Assembly (NCBI GenBank): GCA_943735955.1
Contig: OX030961.1
Span: forward strand, 770,001 to 834,000
DNA: 64,000 nt
Direction of reading: 5' to 3'
Origin: Piscicola geometra
Taxonomy: Eukaryota > Annelida > Clitellata > Hirudinida > Piscicolidae
The notes under the pieces were generated by a model, which saw only the letters and a list, made by a program, of their open reading frames with translations, was not told where the DNA came from and did not search any database. Shown one piece after another: positions 50,001-62,400 of this stretch; the first letter of the stretch is position 1; the number at the start of each line of letters is the position of its first letter. The position numbers were made by a program, and so were the translations under genes.

Positions 50001-51627
50001 CACTCAGCAAGATCACGTACTAGGATGGCACCCTGTAGACCAGCAGACTTGAGCATCTCAGCAACAATGCCGGACGGACCAGCTGCCTTGCCATTACTCA
50101 TCTTTGCAATGGCTTTCATGATCATATCTGTGGTGATCGGCACACTTGGTCCTTCAACTGGGTCTTCCACCGACAGATTCTCAGGGCACCATGGGAACTC
50201 TAGGTTCAGCAGACGCTCATAGTGCTCCTTCCAGGCCTCTTTCTTTGAGTTCTCACTCAATGACATTTCGCCAGCATCATTTCTTACTGGCAGCTCTCCA
50301 ATTATGTCTTGATTTTCTCGTCGCATCTGTTGAGCGAGACGAAAGACTTCTGCTGTTTTCGGATTGATGGAACTGAGAACTTTTTTCTCCGCAGCACACC
50401 TAGCGATCTGGACAGCTTGTTTGCAAGCACGTTTTGCAGCGTTGTAATTTGAACGGCTGCCACCATCTTTCCATGCCTTGAAACATCTGCGTTTTTCAGC
50501 CACGGCACTTTCTACAGACTCATTCCACCACCACGTCTGCTTCTTCCACCGGTGCGTTGAGGTAACGCCACACACCTGCTTCGCTGTATCTAGCAGTTTG
50601 TCTTTCAGTGAAAGCCAGAGTTCATCCACTGAATTGGAGCATGTCTTGACTTGTGTGTTGGCCGCGAAAACTTCCCCGAAGTCTGCCTGGGTTGCTGCGT
50701 TACGGAGTTTCCACACTTTGATGCTAGGCGCAAACTTTCGCTTAGTTGTCGGTGGCTTGTGGTGCTTGAAGTCCGCAACAACCAGTTTATGCTGGGCAGC
50801 ACATTCCTCATTCTGAAAGACTTTCACATTTGAAACATGTTTTCTGAAAGCTCGTCGGAACAGAATGAAGTCAATCTGGCTTTGGACCGGTCCTGATCGG
50901 TAGGTCACCAGGTGGCGAGGCTTCTTCTTGAACCAAGAGTTTCCGACTAGTAGCTCGTTTGCCACCGCGAACTCCAAGACTCTTTCGCCTTCAGTGTTTC
51001 GCTCACCTATTGCGTGCCCGCCAAGGACCTCTCTGTAACCACTGGAATCACAGCCAATATGTCCGTTCCAGTCCCCGCATACAAATAGTTCTTCTGTGGT
51101 TGGTATGATGGCGATAGCCGACTGTAGCCTTTGGTAGAACTTGTCTTTTTCTGCCAAACTGAGTCCAGATTGAGGTGCGTATACGCACGCAAAAGCAAAT
51201 ATCGTCTTGCCTATTATCATTCGCATGGTGATGACTCGATCTGAGACCCGGTCTACTGTGATTATCTTCTCCCACCACAACAACAACAACACCACAACAA
51301 CACAACACCACAACAACACAACACCACAACACCACAACAACAACAACACAACACAACAACAACAACACCACAACAACAACAACACAACAACACCACAACA
51401 ACAACAACACTGAAACAACACCACAACAACAACAACACTGAAACAACACCACAACAACACCACACTGAAACAACAACAACAACAACAACACTGAAACAAC
51501 ACCACAACAACACCACACTGAAACACACAACAACAACAACAACAACACTGAAGCAACACCACAACAACACCACACTGAAACAACAACAACAACAACACTG
51601 AAACAACACCACAACAACACCACACTG

Positions 51628-51659
<32 letters not shown>

Positions 51660-52376
51660 CTGAAACAACACCACAACAACACCACACTGAAACAACAACA
51701 ACAACAACAACAACACTGAAACAACACCACAACAACACCACAACAACAACACCACAACAACACAACACCACAACACCACAACAACAACAACACAACACAA
51801 CAATAACAACACCACAACAACAACAACACAACACCACAACAACAACAACACAACAACACCACAACAACAACAACACTGAAACAACACCACAACAACAACA
51901 ACAACACTGAAACAACACCACAACAACACCACACTGAAACAACAACAACAACAACACTGAAACAACACCACAACAACACCACACTGAAACAACAACAACA
52001 ACAACAACACTGAAACAACACCACAACAACACCACACTGAAACAACAACAACAACAACAACACTGAAACAACACCACAACAACACCACACTGAAACAACA
52101 ACAACAACAACAACACTGAAACAACACCACAACAACACCACACTGAAACAACAACAACAACAACAACACTGAAACAACACCACAACAACACCACACTGAA
52201 ACAACAACAACAACAACACTGAAACAACACCACAACAACACCACATTGAAACAACAACAACAACAACAACACTGAAACAACACCACAACAACACCACACT
52301 GAAACAACAACAACACTGAAACAAAAACAACACTGAAACGACAACAACACTGAAACAACACCACAACACAACACTG

Positions 52377-52423
<47 letters not shown>

Positions 52424-52448
52424 CTGAAACAACACCACAACAACACTG

Positions 52449-52483
<35 letters not shown>

Positions 52484-53396
52484 CTGAAACAACAACAACA
52501 CTGAAACAACACCACAACACCACAACAACAACACTGAAACAACAACAACAACAACAACAACAACACTGAAACAACAACAACAACACTGAAACAACAACAA
52601 CACCACAACAACAACAACAACAACAACACCACCGCAGCGAGTGGAGGGCGGCGGGTAAATTCTTGGTGGTAAACGACTCATCCTGCATGACCTCCCTTGA
52701 GGTGATGATGATGATGATGAGGATGATGATGATGATGAGAAGGATGATGATGATTAGGATGATGAGGGTGTTGATAATGATGATGAAGATGATGAGAAGG
52801 ATGATGATGATTAGGATGATGAGGGTGTTGATGAGCGTGTTGATGAAGATGATGATGAAGATGATGATGGTGATGATGATGATGATGAAGGTAGTGATGA
52901 TGATGATGAAGGTGCTGATGATGATGATGAAGGTGGTGATGATGATGGTGATGATGATGATGATTACCTCTTGCAAGGTGGAATACGACTTTGTGAAGGA
53001 GGGCTGGGTGGCGTTCGAGTATGAGAACGTCGATGAAGACGTCATGTTCGCCTTTGAGGTGGTTCTGATGGTGGTGATGATGATAATGATGGTGGTGGTG
53101 GTGGTGGTGGTGGTGGTGATGACGATGATGGTGGTGGTAGTGGTGGTGATGATGATGGTGGTGGTAGTGGTGGTGGTGGTGGTAGTGGTGGTGATGATGG
53201 TTGTGGTGGTGATTATGGTTGTATTGGTAGTGATGATGGTGGTGATGATGATGGCAGTGAAGGTGGTGATGATGATGATGATGGTACTGCAGATAGAGAA
53301 CGAGCGGTGCGAGGTGGAGGGGAGTGGAGGACGCAACCTGAGGAGCACTGAAGGCTTCAGCAGGAGGCAGTTCAGAGTGCAAGCTGGAAGCAACAA
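40980..53396 (+). CDS. ELAPOR: ELAPOR (EIG121/KIAA1324 family), N-terminal seven exons
   Basis: ELAPOR proteins are type I membrane glycoproteins of the trans-Golgi and endolysosomal system with cysteine-rich ectodomains, linked to autophagy. Exons with agreeing phases: 40980-41054 (MKLIIVYSMLLIVSIVNS signal peptide, then DICLE), 41216-41336 (DVKYQYTQCDRKGNRWRVAI), 46839-46891 (FECPSGHYLDMKNETCE), 47076-47215 (LCAGGTYSMGGGLRLDDW and MPAGF), 52638-52701 (EWRAAGKFLVVNDSSCMTSL), 52978-53058 (YDFVKEGWVAFEYENVDED) and 53293-53396 (IENERCEVEG to FRVQAGSN). Family landmarks are Y-Y-T-CD-GxRWRVA, the CxF-C-SG-YL-MK-C block, GTYS-G and the G-V-FEY-Y-D segment. About 212 residues are in the window; the rest, including the mannose-6-phosphate-receptor-like and transmembrane regions, lies to the right. 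The exon 1 donor (GAG/GTTTTA) is weak, so exon 1 is less certain than the others. Introns carry hAT, LINE and large tandem arrays. Confidence 0.92.
41722..41962 (-). mobile_element. tRNA-derived SINE inside hAT-E
   Basis: Same family as 32300-32578, about 85-90 percent identical. T-rich left end, body with GACAGACGCATGCCATGTTA and GGTTCTTATGCGCCAAGGCG, and a tRNA-like right end (minus strand: GCGGGGATGGCTTAGATGG, then GTTCGAATCC). It breaks the hAT subterminal block at TCATCAACCAT. Confidence 0.85.
42445..43225 (+). pseudogene. hAT-E transposase, internally deleted
   Basis: It begins at the WLNQTKSFISHDCQ segment, then jumps directly to SLESFVSIRTADETVVEARG, so the first catalytic aspartate (VVVDGTQDC in hAT-A) and the QTYDSAANMSG region are lost. 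The rest is open: TALALKVVVLVFSLLEQLKK, SVVQELRRLRSDEQFNA, PPQKYCGLGPAYVAATPEEH, VRHLFP, then a stop at 43144, and a decayed dimerisation end to about 43225. It cannot encode an active enzyme. Confidence 0.88.
44672..46735 (-). mobile_element. hAT-F transposon of a second family, 2.06 kb
   Basis: Ends CAGGGGCGCAACCAG (44672) and CTGGTTGCGCCACTG (ending 46735), each followed inward by a long C or G run and GCTCAA/TTGAGC. The flanking duplication is GTCATAAG (44664-44671) and GTCATAGG (46736-46743), one mismatch. The minus-strand frame 46195-46013 encodes a hAT dimerisation motif, LPVTSSDAERTFSKLRLIK; the rest of the transposase is decayed. It lies in ELAPOR intron 2, 103 bp upstream of exon 3. 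Confidence 0.88.
46965..47073. repeat. (AC)n microsatellite up to an ELAPOR acceptor
   Basis: CACACA repeats with AAAC interruptions running into the acceptor CGCAG of ELAPOR exon 4 at 47076. It therefore takes the place of the polypyrimidine tract, with alternating CA instead. Confidence 0.93.
47235..48012. repeat. 13-bp minisatellite with TGCATG in ELAPOR intron 4
   Basis: About 60 copies of TGTGTGCATGTAG with variants (CATAAG, CATGTTG, CATGCAG). Blocks of variants repeat: the order CATAAG, CATGTTG, CATGTATTG appears at 47370-47450 and again at 47605-47690, showing internal duplication of about 240 bp. The core TGCATG is on the ELAPOR sense strand. Confidence 0.95.
48015..48430. repeat. 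CAACAACACCAC-type repeat left of the LINE
   Basis: Irregular mix of CAACAA, CACCACA and ACACTGAAACA units. The same units continue on the far side of the RTE LINE (51276-52636). Confidence 0.93.
48440..51275 (-). pseudogene. RTE-type LINE: truncated endonuclease, RT with PHD-like finger
   Basis: Non-LTR retrotransposon in ELAPOR intron 4, antisense to the gene. Minus-strand reading: endonuclease from mid-domain (VYAPQSGLSLAEKDKFYQRL, FVCGDWNGHIG, QSQIDFILFRR); RT with NGKAAGPSGIVAEMLK, GFMPGRGTTDAIFIIRQ, YLAFVDLEKAFDRVP, HQGSVLGPLLF and LLYADDFVAIA; then an inserted C4HC3-like finger (YPCAVCLKGTGKNSILCSGC to YKCTRC) and an RT tail (YTSCVRSTMLHASETWA). A TAA at 48715-48713 breaks the frame, which resumes MRWFGHVERDGGW and GRPKKTWEEV to a stop at 48467. 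The 5' part, including the first endonuclease motifs, is missing, as usual for truncated insertion. The 3' end is a short (GAT)n tail (48436-48450), typical of RTE elements. Nearly intact where present, so probably recent. Confidence 0.93.
51276..52636. repeat. CAACAACACTGAAACAACACC-type minisatellite right of the LINE
   Basis: About 1.36 kb of irregular units around AACAACAACAACACTGAAAC and AACACCACAACAACACCACA. It runs directly into the acceptor CGCAG of ELAPOR exon 5 (52638). Because only A, C and a few T and G occur, it is open on the minus strand and fuses artificially to the LINE frame. Confidence 0.95.
52702..52965. repeat. (GAT)n-rich ELAPOR intron 5
   Basis: The whole 276-bp intron between exons 5 and 6 is GATGATGAAGATGATGAGG-type sequence, with blocks such as GATGATGAGGGTGTTGATGA duplicated. 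Confidence 0.93.
53059..53285. repeat. (GGT/GAT)n-rich ELAPOR intron 6
   Basis: Intron between exons 6 and 7, made of GGTGGTGGT and GATGATGGT triplets with few interruptions, ending in the acceptor TACTGCAG. Confidence 0.93.
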
Positions 53397-53404
53397 GTGC
53401 TGTG

Positions 53405-56400
53405 GTGTGGTGGTGCATGGAGGTGCATGGTGGTGCATGGTGGTGCATGGGGGTGCATGGAGGTGCATGGTGGTGCATGGAGGTGCATGGTGGTGCATGG
53501 AGGTGCATGGAGGTGCATGGAGGTGCATGGTGGTGCATGGAGGTGCATGGTGGTGCATGGAGGTGCATGGAGGTGCATGGAGGTGCATGGTGGTGCATGG
53601 GGGGGAATGGTGGTGCATGGAGGTGCATGGTGGTGCATGGTGGTGTATGGAGGTGCATGGTGGTGCATGGAGGTGCATGGAGGTGCATGGTGGTGCATGG
53701 GGGGGCATGGAGGTGCATGGAGGTGCATGGAGATGCATGGTGGTGCATGGGGGTGCATGGAGATGCATGGGGGTGCATGGTGGTGCATGGAGGTGCATGG
53801 AGGTGCATGGAGATGCATGGAGGTGCATGGGGGTGCATGGAGGTGCATGGAGGTGCATGGAGGTGCATGGTGGTGCATGGAGGTGCATGGTGGTGCATGG
53901 GGGGGCATGGAGGTGCATGGGGGGGCATGGTGGTGCATGGGGGTGCATGGGGGTGTATGGAGGTGCATGGGGGTGCATGTGGTGCATGGGGGTGCATGGG
54001 GGTGCATGGTGGTGCATGGGGGTGCATGGAGGTGCATGGAGGTGCATGGTGGTGCATGGGGGTGCATGGTGGTGCATGGAGGTGCATGGAGGTGCATGGT
54101 GGTGCATGGGGGTGCATGGTGGTGCATGGGGGGGAATGGTGGTGCATGGAGGTGCATGGTGGTGCATGGTGGTGTATGGGGGTGCATGGAGGTGCATGGT
54201 GGTGCATGGTGGTGCATGGTGGTGCATGGGGGGGCATGGAGGTGCATGGTGGTGCATGGGGGTGCATGGAGGTGCATGGAGGTGCATGGGGGTGCATGTA
54301 GGTGCATGGAGGTGCATGGAGATGCATGGTGGTGCATGGGGGTGCATGGGGGTGCATGGAGATGCATGGGGGTGCATGGTGGTGCATGGAGGTGCATGGG
54401 GGGGAATGGAGGTGCATGGTGGTGCATGGGGGGGAATTGAGGTGCATGGGGGTGCATGGAGGTGCATGGAGGTGCATGGGGGTGCATGGAGGTGCATGGA
54501 GGTGCATGGTGGTGCATGGTGAGGCATGGGGGTGCATGGTGGTGCATGGGGGTGCATGGTGGTGCATGGGGGTGCATGGAGGTGCATGGTGGTGCATGGT
54601 GGTGCATGGGGGGGAATGGTGGTGCATGGAGGTGCATGGGGGTGCATGGTGGTGCATGGGGGTGCATGGGGGTGCATGGTGGTGCATGGGGGTGCATGGG
54701 GGTGCATGGAGGTGCATGGGGGTGCATGGAGGTGCATGGAGGTGCATGGAGATGCATGGTGGTGCATGGAGGGGCATGGAGGTGCATGGTGGTGCATGGG
54801 GGGGCATGGAGGTGCATGGGGGGGCATTGTGGTGCATGGGGGTGTATGGAGGTGCATGGTGGTGCATGGTGGTGCATGGGGGTGCATGGTGGTGCATGGA
54901 GGTGCATGGAGGTGCATGGTGGTGCATGGAGGGGCATGGAGGTGCATGGTGGTGCATGGGGGGGCATGGAGGTACATGGGGGGGCATGGTGGTGCATGGG
55001 GGTGTATGGAGGTGCATGATGGTGCATGGTGGTGCATGGGGGTGCATGGGGGTGCATGGTGGTGCATGGGGGTGCATGGAGGTGCATGGAGGTGCATGGA
55101 GGTGCATGGTGGTGCATGGGGGTGCATGGTGGTGCATGGTGGTGCATGGTGGTGCATGGGGGTGCATGGTGGTGCATGGGGGTGCATGGAGGTGCATGGA
55201 GGTGCATGGTGGTGCATGGAGGGGCATGGAGGTGCATGGGGGGGCATGGTGGTGCATGGGGGGGCATGGTGGTGCATGGGGGTGCATGGAGGTGCATGGG
55301 GTTGCTTGGTGGTGCATGGAGGTGCATGGTGGTGCTTGGTGGTGCATGGAGGTGTATGGAGGTGCATGGTGGTGCATGGTGGTGCATGGGGGTGCATGGT
55401 GGTGCATGGGGGTGCATGGAGGTGCATGGTGGTGCATGGGGGTGCATGGAGGTGCATGGTGGTGCATGGGGGTGCATGGGGGTGCATGGAGGTGCATGGG
55501 GGGGCATGGTGGTGCATGGGGGTGCATGGAGGTGCATGGGGGTGCTTGGTGGTGCATGGAGGTGCATGGTGGTGCATGGGGGTGCATGGTGGTGCATGGG
55601 GGTGCATGGAGGTGCATGGTGGTGCATGGGGGTGCATGGTGGGGCATGGGGATGCATGGAGGTGCATGGAGGTGCATGGAGGTGCATGGGGGTGCATTGT
55701 GGTGCATGGGGGGGAATGGTGGTGCATGGTGGTGCATGGGGGTGCATGGTGGTGCATGGGGGTGCATGGAGGTGCATGGTGGTGCATGGTGGTGCATGGG
55801 GGGGAATGGTGGTGCATGGAGGTGCATGGGGGTGCATGGTGGTGCATGGGGGTGCATGGGGGTGCATGGAGGTGCATGGAGGTGCATGGTGGTGCATGGG
55901 GGTGCATGGTGGTGCATGGTGGTGCATGGTGGTGCATGGGGGTGCATGGGGGTGCATGGTGGTGCATGGGGGTGCATGGAGGTGCATGGAGGTGCATGGT
56001 GGTGCATGGAGGGGCATGGAGGTGCATGGTGGTGCATGGGGGTGCATGGAGGTGCATGGTGGTGCATGGGGGTGCATGGGGGTGCATGGAGGTGCATGGG
56101 GGGGCATGGTGGTGCATGGGGGTGCATGGAGGTGCATGGGGGTGCTTGGTGGTGCATGGAGGCGCATGGTGGTGCATGGGGGTGCATGGTGGTGCATGGG
56201 GGTGCATGGAGGTGCATGGTGGTGCATGGGGGTGCATGGTGGGGCATGGGGATGCATGGAGGTGCATGGAGGTGCATGGAGGTGCATGGGGGTGCATTGT
56301 GGTGCATGGGGGTGCATGGTGGTGCATGGGGGTGCATGGTGGTGCATGGGGGTGCATGGAGGTGCATGGTGGTGCATGGTGGTGCATGGTGGTGCATGTA

Positions 56401-59400
56401 GGTGCATGGGGGTGCATGGTGGTGCATGGGGGTGCATGGAGGTGCATGGGGGTGCATGGGGGTGCATGGTGGTGCATGGGGGTGCATTGGGGTGCATGGT
56501 GGTGCATGGTGGTGCATGGTGGTGCATGGGGGTGCATGGGGGTGCATGGAGGTGCATGGGGGGGCATGGTGGTGCATGGTGGTGCATGGGGGTGCATGGA
56601 GGTGCATGGTGGTGCATGGTGGTGCATGGGGGGGAATGGTGGTGCATGGAGGTGCATGGGGGTGCATGGGGGTGCATGGGGGTGCATGTTGGTGCATGGA
56701 GGTGCATGGTGGTGCATGGGGGTGCATGGTGGTGCATGGGGGTGCATGGAGGTGCATGGTGGTGCATGGGGGTGCATGGTGGGGCATGGGGATGCATGGA
56801 GGTGCATGGAGGTGCATGGGGGTGCATTGTGGTGCATGGGGGGGAATGGTGGTGCATGGTGGTGCATGGGGGTGCATGGGGGGGCATGGTGGTGCATGGG
56901 GGTGCATGGAGGTGCATGGGGTTGCTTGGTGGTGCATGGAGGTGCATGGTGGTGCTTGGTGGTGCATGGAGGTGTATGGAGGTGCATTGTGGTGCATGGT
57001 GGTGCATGGGGGTGCATGGTGGTGCATGGGGGTGCATGGGGGTGCATGGTGGTGCATGGGGGTGCATGGAGGTGCATGGAGGTGCATGGTGGTGCATGGA
57101 GGGGCATGGAGGTGCATGGTGGTGCATGGGGGTGCATGGGGGTGCATGGTGGTGCATGGGGGTGCATGGAGGTGCATGGAGGTGCATGGTGGTGCATGGA
57201 GGGGCATGGAGGTGCATGGTGGTGCATGGGGGGGCATGGAGGTGCATGGGGGGGCATGGTGGTGCATGGGGGGCATGGTGGTGCATGGGGGTGCATGGGG
57301 GTGCATGGTGGTGCATGGGGGTGCATGGAGGTGCATGGTGGTGCATGGGGGTGCATGGAGGTGCATGGTGGTGCATGGGGGTGCATGGGGGTGCTTGGTG
57401 GTGCATGGAGGTGTATGGAGGTGCATGGTGGTGCATGGGGGTGCATGGGGGTGCATGGTGGTGCATGGGGGTGCATGGAGGTGCATGGAGGTGCATGGTG
57501 GTGCATGGAGGGGCATGGAGGTGCATGGTGGTGCATGGGGGGGCATGGAGGTGCATGGGGGGGCATGGTGGTGCATGGGGGTGCATGGTGGTGCATGGGG
57601 GGGAATGGTGGTGCATGGAGGTGCATGGTGGTGCATGGTGGTGTATGGGGGTGCATGGAGGTGCATGGTGGTGCATGGTGGTGCATGGTGGTGCATGGGG
57701 GGGCATGGAGGTGCATGGTGGTGCATGGGGGTGCATGGAGGTGCATGGAGGTGCATGGGGGTGCATGTAGGTGCATGGAGGTGCATGGAGATGCATGGTG
57801 GTGCATGGGGGTGCATGGGGGTGCATGGAGATGCATGGGGGTGCATGGTGGTGCATGGAGGTGCATGGGGGGGAATGGAGGTGCATGGTGGTGCATGGGG
57901 GGGAATTGAGGTGCATGGGGGTGCATGGAGGTGCATGGAGGTGCATGGGGGTGCATGGAGGTGCATGGAGGTGCATGGTGGTGCATGGTGAGGCATGGGG
58001 GTGCATGGTGGTGCATGGGGGTGCATGGTGGTGCATGGGGGTGCATGGAGGTGCATGGTGGTGCATGGTGGTGCATGGGGGGGAATGGTGGTGCATAGAG
58101 GTGCATGGGGGTGCATGGTGGTGCATGGGGGTGCATGGGGGTGCATGGTGGTGCATGGGGGTGCATGGGGGTGCATGGAGGTGCATGGGGGTGCATGGAG
58201 GTGCATGGAGGTGCATGGAGATGCATGGTGGTGCATGGAGGGGCATGGAGGTGCATGGTGGTGCATGGGGGGGCATGGAGGTGCATGGGGGGGCATTGTG
58301 GTGCATGGGGGTGTATGGAGGTGCATGGTGGTGCATGGTGGTGCATGGGGGTGCATGGTGGTGCATGGAGGTGCATGGAGGTGCATGGTGGTGCATGGAG
58401 GGGCATGGAGGTGCATGGTGGTGCATGGGGGGGCATGGAGGTACATGGGGGGGCATGGTGGTGCATGGGGGTGTATGGAGGTGCATGATGGTGCATGGTG
58501 GTGCATGGGGGTGCATGGGGGTGCATGGTGGTGCATGGGGGTGCATGGAGGTGCATGGAGGTGCATGGAGGTGCATGGTGGTGCATGGGGGTGCATGGTG
58601 GTGCATGGTGGTGCATGGTGGTGCATGGGGGTGCATGGTGGTGCATGGGGGTGCATGGAGGTGCATGGAGGTGCATGGTGGTGCATGGAGGGGCATGGAG
58701 GTGCATGGGGGGGCATGGTGGTGCATGGGGGGGCATGGTGGTGCATGGGGGTGCATGGAGGTGCATGGGGTTGCTTGGTGGTGCATGGAGGTGCATGGTG
58801 GTGCTTGGTGGTGCATGGAGGTGTATGGAGGTGCATGGTGGTGCATGGTGGTGCATGGGGGTGCATGGTGGTGCATGGGGGTGCATGGAGGTGCATGGTG
58901 GTGCATGGGGGTGCATGGAGGTGCATGGTGGTGCATGGGGGTGCATGGGGGTGCATGGAGGTGCATGGGGGGGCATGGTGGTGCATGGGGGTGCATGGAG
59001 GTGCATGGGGGTGCTTGGTGGTGCATGGAGGTGCATGGTGGTGCATGGGGGTGCATGGTGGTGCATGGGGGTGCATGGAGGTGCATGGTGGTGCATGGGG
59101 GTGCATGGTGGGGCATGGGGATGCATGGAGGTGCATGGAGGTGCATGGAGGTGCATGGGGGTGCATTGTGGTGCATGGGGGGGAATGGTGGTGCATGGTG
59201 GTGCATGGGGGTGCATGGTGGTGCATGGGGGTGCATGGAGGTGCATGGTGGTGCATGGTGGTGCATGGGGGGGAATGGTGGTGCATGGAGGTGCATGGGG
59301 GTGCATGGTGGTGCATGGGGGTGCATGGGGGTGCATGGAGGTGCATGGAGGTGCATGGTGGTGCATGGGGGTGCATGGTGGTGCATGGTGGTGCATGGTG

Positions 59401-62400
59401 GTGCATGGGGGTGCATGGGGGTGCATGGTGGTGCATGGGGGTGCATGGAGGTGCATGGAGGTGCATGGTGGTGCATGGAGGGGCATGGAGGTGCATGGTG
59501 GTGCATGGGGGTGCATGGAGGTGCATGGTGGTGCATGGGGGTGCATGGGGGTGCATGGAGGTGCATGGGGGGGCATGGTGGTGCATGGGGGTGCATGGAG
59601 GTGCATGGGGGTGCTTGGTGGTGCATGGAGGCGCATGGTGGTGCATGGGGGTGCATGGTGGTGCATGGGGGTGCATGGAGGTGCATGGTGGTGCATGGGG
59701 GTGCATGGTGGGGCATGGGGATGCATGGAGGTGCATGGAGGTGCATGGAGGTGCATGGGGGTGCATTGTGGTGCATGGGGGTGCATGGTGGTGCATGGGG
59801 GTGCATGGTGGTGCATGGGGGTGCATGGAGGTGCATGGTGGTGCATGGTGGTGCATGGTGGTGCATGTAGGTGCATGGGGGTGCATGGTGGTGCATGGGG
59901 GTGCATGGAGGTGCATGGGGGTGCATGGGGGTGCATGGTGGTGCATGGGGGTGCATTGGGGTGCATGGTGGTGCATGGGGGTGCATGGTGGTGCATGGTG
60001 GTGCATGGGGGTGCATGGGGGTGCATGGAGGTGCATGGGGGGGCATGGTGGTGCATGGTGGTGCATGGGGGTGCATGGAGGTGCATGGTGGTGCATGGTG
60101 GTGCATGGGGGGGAATGGTGGTGCATGGAGGTGCATGGGGGTGCATGGGGGTGCATGGGGGTGCATGGTGGTGCATGGAGGTGCATGGTGGTGCATGGGG
60201 GTGCATGGTGGTGCATGGGGGTGCATGGAGGTGCATGGTGGTGCATGGGGGTGCATGGTGGGGCATGGGGATGCATGGAGGTGCATGGAGGTGCATGGGG
60301 GTGCATTGTGGTGCATGGGGGGGAATGGTGGTGCATGGTGGTGCATGGGGGTGCATGGGGGGGCATGGTGGTGCATGGGGGTGCATGGAGGTGCATGGGG
60401 TTGCTTGGTGGTGCATGGAGGTGCATGGTGGTGCTTGGTGGTGCATGGAGGTGTATGGAGGTGCATGGTGGTGCATGGTGGTGCATGGGGGTGCATGGTG
60501 GTGCATGGGGGTGCATGGGGGTGCATGGTGGTGCATGGGGGTGCATGGAGGTGCATGGAGGTGCATGGTGGTGCATGGAGGGGCATGGAGGTGCATGGTG
60601 GTGCATGGGGGGGCATGGAGGTGCATGGGGGGGCATGGTGGTGCATGGGGGGGCATGGTGGTGCATGGGGGTGCATGGGGGTGCATGGTGGTGCATGGGG
60701 GTGCATGGAGGTGCATGGTGGTGCATGGGGGTGCATGGAGGTGCATGGTGGTGCATGGGGGTGCATGGTGGTGCATGGGGGTGCATGGAGGTGCATGGAG
60801 GTGCATGGTGGTGCATGGAGGGGCATGGAGGTGCATGGTGGTGCATGGGGGTGCATGGGGGTGCATGGTGGTGCATGGGGGTGCATGGAGGTGCATGGAG
60901 GTGCATGGTGGTGCATGGAGGGGCATGGAGGTGCATGGTGGTGCATGGGGGGGCATGGAGGTGCATGGGGGGGCATGGTGGTGCATGGGGGGGCATGGTG
61001 GTGCATGGGGGTGCATGGGGGTGCATGGTGGTGCATGGGGGTGCATGGAGGTGCATGGTGGTGCATGGGGGTGCATGGAGGTGCATGGGGGTGCTTGGTG
61101 GTGCATGGAGGTGTATGGAGGTGCATGGTGGTGCATGGGGGTGCATGGGGGTGCATGGTGGTGCATGGGGGTGCATGGAGGTGCATGGAGGTGCATGGTG
61201 GTGCATGGAGGGGCATGGAGGTGCATGGTGGTGCATGGGGGGGCATGGAGGTGCATGGGGGGGCATGGTGGTGCATGGGGGGGCATGGTGGTGCATGGGG
61301 GTGCATGGAGGTGCATGGGGTTGCTTGGTGGTGCATGGAGGTGCATGGGGGTGCATGGAGGTGCATGGAGGTGCATGGTGGTGCATGGAGGGGCATGAAG
61401 GTGCATGGTGGTGCATGGGGGGGCATGGAGGTGCATGGGGGGGCATGGTGGTGCATGGGGGGGCATGGTGGTGCATGGGGGTGCATGGGGGTGCATGGTG
61501 GTGCATGGGGGTGCATGGAGGTGCATGGTGGTGCATGGGGGTGCATGGAGGTGCATGGTGGTGCATGGGGGTGCATGGTGGTGCATGGGGGTGCATGGAG
61601 GTGCATGGAGGTGCATGGTGGTGCATGGAGGGGCATGGTGGTGCATGGGGGGGCATGGAGGTGCATGGGGGGGCATGGTGGTGCATGGGGGTGCATGGGG
61701 GTGCATGGTGGTGCATGGGGGTGCATGGAGGTGCATGGTGGTGCATGGGGGTGCATGGAGGTGCATGGTGGTGCATGGGGGTGCATGGGGGTGCTTGGTG
61801 GTGCATGGAGGTGTATGGAGGTGCATGGTGGTGCATGGGGGTGCATGGGGGTGCATGGTGGTGCATGGGGGTGCATGGAGGTGCATGGAGGTGCATGGTG
61901 GTGCATGGAGGGGCATGGAGGTGCATGGTGGTGCATGGGGGGGCATGGAGGTGCATGGGGGGGCATGGTGGTGCATGGGGGGGCATGGTGGTGCATGGGG
62001 GTGCATGGAGGTGCATGGGGTTGCTTGGTGGTGCATGGAGGTGCATGGTGGTGCTTGGTGGTGCATGGAGGTGTATGGAGGTGCATGGTGGTGCATGGTG
62101 GTGCATGGGGGTGCATGGTGGTGCATGGGGGTGCATGGAGGTGCATGGTGGTGCATGGGGGTGCATGGAGGTGCATGGTGGTGCATGGGGGTGCATGGGG
62201 GTGCATGGAGGTGCATGGGGGGGCATGGTGGTGCATGGGGGTGCATGGAGGTGCATGGGGGTGCTTGGTGGTGCATGGAGGTGCATGGTGGTGCATGGGG
62301 GTGCATGGTGGTGCATGGGGGTGCATGGAGGTGCATGGTGGTGCATGGGGGTGCATGGTGGGGCATGGGGATGCATGGAGGTGCATGGAGGTGCATGGGG

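Noticed and set aside
48713..52681. A 1322-codon single protein including poly-Cys/Val tracts and reverse transcriptase
   Set aside because: The N-terminal Cys/Val/Leu part is the AAC-rich minisatellite read in frame; the real LINE part starts only near 51275.
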